Origin: Chengkuizengella marina
GTDB lineage: Bacteria > Bacillota > Bacilli > Paenibacillales > KCTC-33759
Reading direction: 5' to 3'
DNA: 64,000 bases
NCBI RefSeq assembly: GCF_009910845.1
Contig: NZ_SIJB01000004.1
Span: 62,001-126,000, forward strand
The notes under the pieces are model-generated. The model was not told the DNA's origin. It searched no databases and saw only the letters and a list, made by a program, of their open reading frames with translations. Shown piece after piece: positions 56,731 through 64,000 of the stretch; the first letter of the stretch is position 1, and each line of letters begins with the position of its first letter. The translations under genes and the position numbers were made by a program.

Positions 56731-59700
56731 GTTAGATGAAATGTCCTACGATGAAGAGTTAGATATTCAATCAGAGGAAATGATTGAACAGGATATTGCA
56801 ATTATTGGATTATCGTTTAAATTGCCTCAAGCAGATACGAAAGAAACGTTCTTGAACAATCTAAGACATGGCGTTGATTCTGTGAGAGAAATTCCTGTTG
56901 CAAGAAAAAAAGATACAGATTTATATTTCAAACATCGTAACCAGGATGTAAATAAGGTTCAATATGGGGAAGCAGCCTATTTAGATGAAGTTGATCAATT
57001 TGATTATTCATTTTTTAAACTATCACCAAAAGAAGCTAGCCTAATGGATCCCAATCAGAGAATTTTTTTGCAAACCGCATGGAATGCCCTAGAAGATGCT
57101 GGTTATACAGAAGAACAATTAAATGGAAGTCGCACGGCCGTTTATTTAGGATATGGTTCTGATTCAGATTATAAAAACATGATCCATCAAATGGAACCAG
57201 ATGCAGTTTCATTATCTATGCCTGGAAATGTAAAACCGATTATTGCGAGTAGACTTTCCTATATTTTAAATTTAAAAGGTTCCAGCTTAACTGTAGATAC
57301 GACGTGCTCCTCATCTTTAGTTGCAGTACATCTAGCATGTCAAGCAATTCTAAACGGCGAATGTGATATGGCGGTTACAGGAGGTATTCAATTGCATTTA
57401 GTACCTGTTAGAGATTTTGAGGTTGGTGTAGAATCTTCAACATCAAGAACAAGAGCATTTGATGATAGTTCGGATGGTACAGGGACTGGTGAAGGTACAG
57501 TGGTTATGGTTTTAAAAAAATTGAATCAAGCCTTGGAAGATAGAGACCATATTTATGCCGTTATTAAATCAAGTGCGATGAATCAGGATGGTAGTTCAGT
57601 AGGGATTACGGCACCCAATGCAGAGGCACAAACAAACGTGATTATGGAAGCATGGGAAAAAGGGGGAATTGATCCAGAATCCATTTCTTATATCGAAGCA
57701 CATGGAACTGGGACAAAACTAGGAGACCCTATTGAAATCCAAGGCATTCAAAGCGCTTTTAGACAATATACAGACAAAAAGCAGTTTTGTGCGATAAGTT
57801 CAATAAAGAGCAACATAGGGCACTTAGATAGTACGGCAGGAATCACAGGTTTGTTAAAAGCTGTTTTATCTTTAAAGATGAAGGAGTTGTTTCCAACGTT
57901 ACATTTTAATCGTCCTAATCGGCAAATCTCCTTTGAATCATCCCCTGTTTACATCCTAGATCGATGGAGTAAATGGGAAGTAGGCAATAATGAGGTACGA
58001 AGATGTGGAGTAAGCTCTTTTGGAATTAGTGGAACAAATTGTCATGTTGTATTAGAGGAAGCTCCTGAAATGGGGACTGAAATACAAAGTGATTTAGATG
58101 ATAAAACAGAAATTTTTGTACTCTCAGCAAAAACAAAATATTCATTGAATCTTTTAATAACCAATTATATACAATTTTTAAAAAACAACAAACAAATTTA
58201 TATCAGAGACGTGAGTTATACGTTGTGTATGGCTAGAAATCACTATAGTGAACGGATTGCATTAATAGTACGTGATATAGAGGATTTAATAGAGCAGTTG
58301 TCAGCATTAGATTTAGGGTTATCAAAGGCACCATTTGATTCTAGTCTTAATAAAAGTGAATTGCATCAATTATTAGAACATACATTAGATTATCAACCCA
58401 CTAAAAAGGAAGAATTTAGTTTAAGAGAAATTGCAAAAATGTATATCGATGGTAAGGATATCCCATGGAGTAAGTTATTTTATGAAAAAAGAAATAAAAT
58501 AAGTTTGCCCACATACCCATTTGAATTACAGAGATGTTGGTTTAATTTTCCCAAAGAGGATGAATATCATCATGAAAATGTTTATTATCAAACAATTTGG
58601 GAGAAAGCACCACTTATTATTAAAAAAGAGGTAAGCCCAATAAATCGAACTTATTTAGTTTTAAAAGATAAAATGGGGCTTGGAGATCAAATTTGTGAAA
58701 AACTGAAGAATAAAGGACATCAAGTCATTGAAGTAGACATAGGAGCACAATTTAATTGTGAAAATGGGTCAAGTTACACGATAAAAGCTACATTGGAAGA
58801 AGATTATGTTAAGTTATTGCAACAATTGAAAACTGTGAATATCACACATATCCTCCATATGGTTTCGATTTCAGAAACAAAGAAAAATTCAAACTTGTGC
58901 CAATTAGAAACAAAGTTAAACAATGGGGTTTATAGTTTGTTTTATTTAACTAAAGCGCTGGTGAAAAATCAGATGTTTAATCCGATTGAGATCTTAACGA
59001 TATCCAAATTTGCAAATGATGTTAACAAGGAACAACAGACGGTGATCCCAGAGAATACTGCTCTTTTTGGATTAGGCAAGATCATTGGTTGGGAATATAA
59101 AAATGTAAAAGTAAGATGCATTGATATTGATCAACATACAAAGGTTAAATCACTTGTAAATGAGTTGCTTACACATTCAAATGAATATAAAGTAGCGTAT
59201 CGTAGTCAGGAAAGATATGTTGAACGATTGGATGTTTTAAAACTACCAAAAGAAGTTGAAAAGTCAATAACATTGAAAACAACAGGTGTATATATCATTT
59301 CAGGTGGTTTAGGTGGAATTGGTCTCAACATAGCAAAACATTTAGCTATAAAAGAGAATGTAAATATTGCGATGCTCCAACGTTCCAGACTGCCTGAACG
59401 TGATTTGTGGGAAGCTATATTAAAAGAAAATACTAATAAAAAGTTATGTGCCAAATTGAGAGGGATACAGGAAATAGAAAGTACAGGTTCCAAAGTAATT
59501 TGTTTTGATGTAGATGTATCTAATGAACGAGCGTTAAAAAATACAATTGAAAATCTAAAACAACAATTTAACAACATTAATGGGGTTATTCATGCTGCTG
59601 GAATCGGAGAAGGAAACTTATTAGGTGAATTAACAAAACAACAATTTACAAGGGTGATAGAATCTAAAGTTCATGGAACGGTTTTATTAGATCAATTATT

Positions 59701-60559
59701 AGTAGAAGAACAGTTAGACTTTTTTATCCTTTTTTCCTCTGCTATTACATTAGTTGGTGGTGTTGGTTCAGGTCCTTATAATGTTGCAAACACATATTTA
59801 GATGGTTATGCATCTTATAGAAACCTTAATAATCTAGGACATACAATGGTGATTAACTGGCCTTCGTGGCAAAATACAGGACTTGCTGAAGGAGACGATA
59901 TTGAAGAAGATAAGGAATTATTTAAAGTGTTGTCAGTAAATCAAGGACTTAGCATTTTTGATCGTCTTTTAAATGAAAAAATAAAGCAGGTTTATATTGG
60001 AGATTTAAACGTAGGTAGTAAGTTGTACCAACTTGGGGATGTGCTCCCTTTTAAATGTACACCAGAGTTGCTAGAAAAACTAAACATAGAAGACAAAATA
60101 AACGTTATTGAAATAGAGAGTAAGTTACAGCCTTGCCACCCATCACTCAAATTAAAAGGGAAAGAAGAAAACCATTACACTGAAATAGAAAAAAAGATCG
60201 CTGGAATCTGGGTACAAATATTAGGATATGAGGAACTTGATGTGAACGATAACTTTTTTGAAATTGGAGGGGACTCCATATTGATTACAAAAGTACATGC
60301 ACTGGTGGAACAATCGTTTCAAATACAAGTTACGGTAGCAGATCTATTTTCTTATCCTACTATAGCAAAGTTGTCCGAATATATGATGAGTTTAAAGGGA
60401 CAATCATGTGAGGTTTCAGGTGCTGAATTTAGTTTGGACGAAGATATTTTATCGTTGTTTTCTCAAATTGAAACAGGAAAGTTAACGATTGAAGATGCAG
60501 TATCCGAATTTCGTACTTTGGAGGTATATAATGGAAAATTTATCTCGAAAAATATTTGA
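56708..60559 (+). CDS. Trans-AT polyketide synthase, KS-KR-ACP
   Basis: The 1283-residue module has a ketosynthase (about 25-460) with active Cys in VDTTCSSSLVAVHL, His in EAHGTGTKLGD and His in NIGHLDS. A KS-to-AT-like linker follows, ending LPTYPFELQRCWF, with no AT domain. The ketoreductase (about 600-1080) has IISGGLGGIGLNIAKH and the Tyr in GPYNVANTYLDG. The carrier has IGGDSI, and a helical tail ends TIEDAVSEFRTL. It adds one malonate and reduces the ketone to hydroxyl. The LDD motif of B-type KRs is absent from AAGIGEGNLL, so stereochemistry is open. The ATG at 56708 follows GGAGGTGAGA and lies inside the AT gene. Confidence 0.92.
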   Translation: MLDFSSIKLDEMSYDEELDIQSEEMIEQDIAIIGLSFKLPQADTKETFLNNLRHGVDSVREIPVARKKDTDLYFKHRNQDVNKVQYGEAAYLDEVDQFDYSFFKLSPKEASLMDPNQRIFLQTAWNALEDAGYTEEQLNGSRTAVYLGYGSDSDYKNMIHQMEPDAVSLSMPGNVKPIIASRLSYILNLKGSSLTVDTTCSSSLVAVHLACQAILNGECDMAVTGGIQLHLVPVRDFEVGVESSTSRTRAFDDSSDGTGTGEGTVVMVLKKLNQALEDRDHIYAVIKSSAMNQDGSSVGITAPNAEAQTNVIMEAWEKGGIDPESISYIEAHGTGTKLGDPIEIQGIQSAFRQYTDKKQFCAISSIKSNIGHLDSTAGITGLLKAVLSLKMKELFPTLHFNRPNRQISFESSPVYILDRWSKWEVGNNEVRRCGVSSFGISGTNCHVVLEEAPEMGTEIQSDLDDKTEIFVLSAKTKYSLNLLITNYIQFLKNNKQIYIRDVSYTLCMARNHYSERIALIVRDIEDLIEQLSALDLGLSKAPFDSSLNKSELHQLLEHTLDYQPTKKEEFSLREIAKMYIDGKDIPWSKLFYEKRNKISLPTYPFELQRCWFNFPKEDEYHHENVYYQTIWEKAPLIIKKEVSPINRTYLVLKDKMGLGDQICEKLKNKGHQVIEVDIGAQFNCENGSSYTIKATLEEDYVKLLQQLKTVNITHILHMVSISETKKNSNLCQLETKLNNGVYSLFYLTKALVKNQMFNPIEILTISKFANDVNKEQQTVIPENTALFGLGKIIGWEYKNVKVRCIDIDQHTKVKSLVNELLTHSNEYKVAYRSQERYVERLDVLKLPKEVEKSITLKTTGVYIISGGLGGIGLNIAKHLAIKENVNIAMLQRSRLPERDLWEAILKENTNKKLCAKLRGIQEIESTGSKVICFDVDVSNERALKNTIENLKQQFNNINGVIHAAGIGEGNLLGELTKQQFTRVIESKVHGTVLLDQLLVEEQLDFFILFSSAITLVGGVGSGPYNVANTYLDGYASYRNLNNLGHTMVINWPSWQNTGLAEGDDIEEDKELFKVLSVNQGLSIFDRLLNEKIKQVYIGDLNVGSKLYQLGDVLPFKCTPELLEKLNIEDKINVIEIESKLQPCHPSLKLKGKEENHYTEIEKKIAGIWVQILGYEELDVNDNFFEIGGDSILITKVHALVEQSFQIQVTVADLFSYPTIAKLSEYMMSLKGQSCEVSGAEFSLDEDILSLFSQIETGKLTIEDAVSEFRTLEVYNGKFISKNI

Positions 60560-63500
60560 AAAAGTTTCTAAAGGAAGAATGGACAAAGAAACCGCTTTGG
60601 AACTGCTGAAGTCTATTAAATTAGAAGGGATGAATGAAAAAGTAAACGACGATATAGCCATTATTGGATGTTCCGTTCAAATGCCTCAAGCTAAAAATTT
60701 AGAACAATTCTGGGATTTGATTACACATAAAAAAGAAGTTATTAAAAAATTTCCGAGAGAGAGACAGAAGGACTGTTTAGGTTTTATCAAAGAGTTTACT
60801 AGTTTAGAAAAACAGGACATTCAATTTAGCCATGGCGGGTACTTGGATGATGTGGATCAGTTCGATTATTCCTTTTTTAACTTGTCACCCAAAGAAGCAG
60901 CCTTAATGGATCCTAATCAAAGGTTGTTCTTAGAGAGTGCATGGCAATGTATTGAAGATGCAGGTTATGGAGGTAAGAGAATTACAGGAAGTAAAACAGG
61001 CGTATATCTTGGATATGCGGATTGGCCTGTTTATGGTCAATATATATCTAAAAAGCAACCTTCAAACATAAGCATTGCTAGTGCTGGAAATACTCCATCT
61101 TTAATTGCTAGTCGAATTGCATATATGTTGGATTTAAAAGGGCCTGCATTTCTAGTAGATACAGCATGTTCTTCTTCATTAGTAGCTGTTCATTTAGCTT
61201 GTATGGCATTGAAAAACAACGAGTGTGATATGGCGATAACTGGCGGAGTAAAGGTGTGTCTCATGCCATTAGATGGAGTTTATGAAATTGGTATTGAATC
61301 TTCCAGATATAATACGAGTACTTTTGATGACCGAGCAGACGGTACAGTGTGGGGCGAAGGTACAGTATCCTTGTTGTTGAAACCTTTGCAAAAGGCTGTG
61401 AAGGACCGGGATCATATTTATGCTGTCATCAAGGGAAGTGCTTCTAACCAAGATGGTTCCTCTGTAGGTATTACGGCTCCAAATGCTGCTGCACAGGAAC
61501 AAGTTTTATTGGAAGCTTGGAAGAATGCAGGGATTCACCCTGAAACGATCGGTTATATAGAAGCTCATGGTACTGGAACGAAATTAGGTGATCCAATTGA
61601 AATGGATGGGATTCAGAGAGCTTTTAGACATTCCACAAATAAAAAGCAGTTTTGTGCAATTGGCTCAGTGAAAACAAATATTGGGCACTTGGATAGTGCT
61701 TCGGGTATAGCAGGATTAGTGAAAGGAATTGCGGCATTAAAATACAAACAATTGCCCCCTACTCTTAATTTTGATAGACCAAACCGAAATATTGCTTTTG
61801 AAGTTTCTCCCATTTATGTGAATGATAGATTAACAGAATGGGAGAAAGAAGATTTTCCAAGAAGATGTGGAGTAAGTTCTTTTGGTTTTAGCGGTACAAA
61901 TTGCCATGTAGTCTTAGAAGAGGCTCCCTTCATAACTAAACAGAATATAACAAAAACACAATTTAATGAAATGAATAAATTTCATTTGCTTGTTTTATCC
62001 GCAAAAAGTCAGTCTGCTTTAAAGGAATTAATCTTTAAGTATCTAGATGAGGTAGCTCTTAGTGAAAACGATATTAAAGATATTTGTTATACGTCAAATA
62101 CAGGTAGAGCACATTATCAATATAGATTGGCATTGATAGCTAGTAACAAAAAGGATTTACTGCAAAAGTTAGATTTCTTATCTAGTATTGAATTACAAGA
62201 ATTGCAAAATGAAGAGATTTATTTTGGTAGTTTCCGAATTGTTGCTAGTCAAAAGCAACAGACCAATGGAGATCATACTTCTATTTCTGAAAAAAGGAAG
62301 CTTGATGAGCAAGCTGTAGAGTTGTTAAATCATGATTTTCAAAATGATGATATAAAAATACTTCGGCACTTATGTTTTTTGTATGTCAAGGGAGCGGACA
62401 TTGATTGGTCATTATTATACAGGACTCAACAAAGAAGGAAAGTGCCTGTACCACTTTATCCTTTTCAAAAAAAAAGGTGTTGGATAAGTACTAATATACT
62501 TGATGATGCCAGTGATGATCAACGAATTTCATTGGATTGTCATGATCACCCTGATGATCAAGTAGAGATAGAAGAGATAAGTATAAAAGATATCGTTTTA
62601 ATAGGATTGCAAGATGGAACTTATACTTCTTTACAGAAAAAGATAGCGCATGTTTGGGCAAACATTTTAGGAATGAAAGAAATAAATATCAACGATGATT
62701 TCTTTGAAATTGGTGGAAATTCCATATTGTCTATCAAAATGGAGGTAGATTTAGAAAAGAAATACGATCTTCAGCTAACTTCAGATGAAATATATGAATA
62801 TAGAAGTATTAAGGAGATTGCTAGCTATCTTAATGGTGCTGAAATCTCAATAGAACCGATGGAACCTTTTAATGATTTATATTATAGAAGTTGTTTTTAT
62901 AATTCAATGTTTCCAATTGTAAATCATGTAGGCGGAGATATGATGTTCTTCTTATTAAACGATATGATTATTTACGAGTATGAAAAAGATAAAAGGGTCG
63001 AAAAGTTTAGTATTCAATACGCTGAAGCAAAGCCATTGAATCAAATTTTTGATGAGGTAGGGTTACATGTGAAATATAGATTCCACAACAACAATATTGT
63101 GGAAGAACTAAAGCAGTGTATTTCTGATGGGAAACCTGCAGTGATATGGGTAGATGCCTTTTATGAATCGATAAGAAAAGATACTTACCAAAAACAGCAC
63201 TTAGATCACACGATTCTTGTTTACGGATTTAATGAAAAAGAACAACTGTTTCATATTATTGAACATGATCGCAGAGAAAATTTAACCTATCAAAAGTGTA
63301 AAATTCCATTTTCTGATATAGAAGAAGGTTGTAAAGCATTTTCTGAACATTTTGCAAAGGAAAATGGAATTACACCTACTCATTATATTTTTGAGCGAAA
63401 ATCCGATAATGACTATACTCAACAAAACAGTAGCAAAAAGCTTTATCAAACCATATTTTTAAATAATTTATTAACCTATAAAGATAAAATCTATGAAAGT

Positions 63501-63890
63501 TTAGAAGTCATCAATCTGTTTAGCCACAGTTTTAAACATAAAACTTCTTCAGAAGCACATTTAAGGAGAAATTTGGATGAACTAATAGAGTTTTTAAATG
63601 ATATTCTCAATGCAAAACAGGTTGAAAAATATAGATTTACAAAGTTATTTCATGAAGGCAGTGAGGTTATATACCGATTGGAGCAAATAATTAGAAAGTG
63701 GGATTTTATTCGTAAAGGAGTTGTAAGGTTTATGTATTTACCTGTATATAAATCGGAAAGTTTTACTTTGTGTTACGAGAAGCTCACTGAACTAGCAACG
63801 GATGAAAAGCAATTATTTGAATTATTACGTGTTGAATTAGAACAAACCATAATACAAAGACAAATGAGGGGGAAAAAAGATGTCTATTGA
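60531..63890 (+). CDS. Trans-AT PKS KS-ACP with C-terminal BtrH/C39-like domain
   Basis: The 1119-residue protein opens with a short docking helix (SRKIFEKVSKGRMDKETALELLKSI) and a ketosynthase with Cys213 in VDTACSSSL and complete His motifs. The usual post-KS linker has no AT or KR, and a carrier domain follows with IGGNSILSI near residue 730. The last 347 residues (from about 773) resemble the BtrH N-terminal family, a cysteine-peptidase-like fold: candidate Cys788 in RSCFYNSMF, His893 in LDHTILVYGF and Asp913 in IIEHD. BtrH moves an acyl chain from a carrier to an amine, so this domain may release or transfer the product. The ATG at 60531 follows GGAGGT and overlaps the previous gene. Confidence 0.88.
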   Translation: MENLSRKIFEKVSKGRMDKETALELLKSIKLEGMNEKVNDDIAIIGCSVQMPQAKNLEQFWDLITHKKEVIKKFPRERQKDCLGFIKEFTSLEKQDIQFSHGGYLDDVDQFDYSFFNLSPKEAALMDPNQRLFLESAWQCIEDAGYGGKRITGSKTGVYLGYADWPVYGQYISKKQPSNISIASAGNTPSLIASRIAYMLDLKGPAFLVDTACSSSLVAVHLACMALKNNECDMAITGGVKVCLMPLDGVYEIGIESSRYNTSTFDDRADGTVWGEGTVSLLLKPLQKAVKDRDHIYAVIKGSASNQDGSSVGITAPNAAAQEQVLLEAWKNAGIHPETIGYIEAHGTGTKLGDPIEMDGIQRAFRHSTNKKQFCAIGSVKTNIGHLDSASGIAGLVKGIAALKYKQLPPTLNFDRPNRNIAFEVSPIYVNDRLTEWEKEDFPRRCGVSSFGFSGTNCHVVLEEAPFITKQNITKTQFNEMNKFHLLVLSAKSQSALKELIFKYLDEVALSENDIKDICYTSNTGRAHYQYRLALIASNKKDLLQKLDFLSSIELQELQNEEIYFGSFRIVASQKQQTNGDHTSISEKRKLDEQAVELLNHDFQNDDIKILRHLCFLYVKGADIDWSLLYRTQQRRKVPVPLYPFQKKRCWISTNILDDASDDQRISLDCHDHPDDQVEIEEISIKDIVLIGLQDGTYTSLQKKIAHVWANILGMKEININDDFFEIGGNSILSIKMEVDLEKKYDLQLTSDEIYEYRSIKEIASYLNGAEISIEPMEPFNDLYYRSCFYNSMFPIVNHVGGDMMFFLLNDMIIYEYEKDKRVEKFSIQYAEAKPLNQIFDEVGLHVKYRFHNNNIVEELKQCISDGKPAVIWVDAFYESIRKDTYQKQHLDHTILVYGFNEKEQLFHIIEHDRRENLTYQKCKIPFSDIEEGCKAFSEHFAKENGITPTHYIFERKSDNDYTQQNSSKKLYQTIFLNNLLTYKDKIYESLEVINLFSHSFKHKTSSEAHLRRNLDELIEFLNDILNAKQVEKYRFTKLFHEGSEVIYRLEQIIRKWDFIRKGVVRFMYLPVYKSESFTLCYEKLTELATDEKQLFELLRVELEQTIIQRQMRGKKDVY

Positions 63891-64000
63891 TATAAAAGAA
63901 AAAGTATTAAACATGTTGAAGGAAAATCTTGAAGTAAGTGAAGAGGTAGATATAGATCAATTAGGTTTTGATGATGATTTATCTGTGTTAGGAGTTAATT
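63880..64000 (+). CDS. Stand-alone acyl carrier protein (partial at right edge)
   Basis: The first 40 residues read MSIDIKEKVLNMLKEN and LGFDDDLSVLGVN, which fits the first helix and the region before the phosphopantetheine Ser of a small ACP. The ATG at 63880 lies behind GAGGGGG and overlaps the PKS by 11 bases. A discrete ACP at this place recalls the hydroxymalonyl- or aminomalonyl-ACP genes of zwittermicin-type clusters, but the attachment Ser itself is beyond the edge. Confidence 0.75.
   Translation, partial: MSIDIKEKVLNMLKENLEVSEEVDIDQLGFDDDLSVLGVN

Noticed and set aside
59206-59577. Minus-strand 123-codon frame inside the PKS gene
   Set aside because: It lies entirely opposite the KR domain, whose motifs are intact, and has no family features.

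Overview
The window comes from a low-GC, endospore-forming Gram-positive bacterium of the order Bacillales. It carries a complete spoIIIA operon with yqhV in front, strong AGGAGG-type ribosome binding sites with many TTG/GTG starts, and sigma-E-like promoters. The long YesM/YesN-type two-component pair, the GH3 enzyme and the trans-AT NRPS/PKS genes fit Paenibacillaceae, but the genus cannot be fixed from the sequence alone. No rRNA, tRNA, CRISPR array or intact insertion sequence was seen.

Layout. (1) 1-8.6 kb is core and sporulation: the end of an aspartate kinase, a DUF441 membrane protein, comB/comA for sulfolactate (divergent, with a sigma-E-like promoter), yqhV and spoIIIAA-AH. (2) 8.7-12.8 kb holds a secreted M14 carboxypeptidase, a small membrane protein, and a flavoprotein plus tiny Cys-rich protein controlled by three identical ArsR-type palindromes. 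(3) 13-21.2 kb is a carbohydrate uptake system: lipoprotein, two permeases, a YesM-like kinase, a YesN-like regulator and a GH3 hexosaminidase, with no ATPase gene. (4) 21.9-25.4 kb is an etfB-etfA-fixC-fixX electron-transfer operon behind a long structured leader. (5) 25.5-34.1 kb holds mixed single genes: a VOC protein, an orphan F0 c-subunit-like protein without a proton-binding acid, an unknown secreted protein, an M3 peptidase, a DRGH nuclease, GNAT and PaiB proteins, and a secreted subtilase sharing its C-terminal domain with the M14 enzyme. (6) 34.5-42.4 kb is an acyl-CoA block: thiolase, 3-hydroxyacyl-CoA dehydrogenase, two acyl-CoA dehydrogenases and a fused isobutyryl-CoA mutase (IcmF). 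(7) 42.7-64 kb is the start of a hybrid NRPS / trans-AT PKS cluster that runs off the right edge.

The cluster in (7) is the most interesting part. Its first protein is C-A-T-E, and its adenylation pocket reads almost exactly as the known Asn code, so it should make an N-acyl-D-Asn starter. Two genes later one protein fuses a ClbP/ZmaM-like serine peptidase, membrane helices and a SyrD/PvdE-type ABC exporter. Together these are the hallmarks of the prodrug strategy of colibactin, zwittermicin, xenocoumacin and amicoumacin: an inactive acyl-D-Asn precursor is made, exported and cleaved. Between them lies an MGT-type glycosyltransferase, a possible second self-protection step. Downstream come an NRPS module ending in half a condensation domain, a discrete acyltransferase with a C-terminal extension, an AT-less KS-KR-ACP protein, an AT-less KS-ACP protein ending in a BtrH/C39-like cysteine-acyltransferase domain, and the beginning of a stand-alone carrier protein. 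The genes overlap or nearly abut on one strand and look like a single operon.
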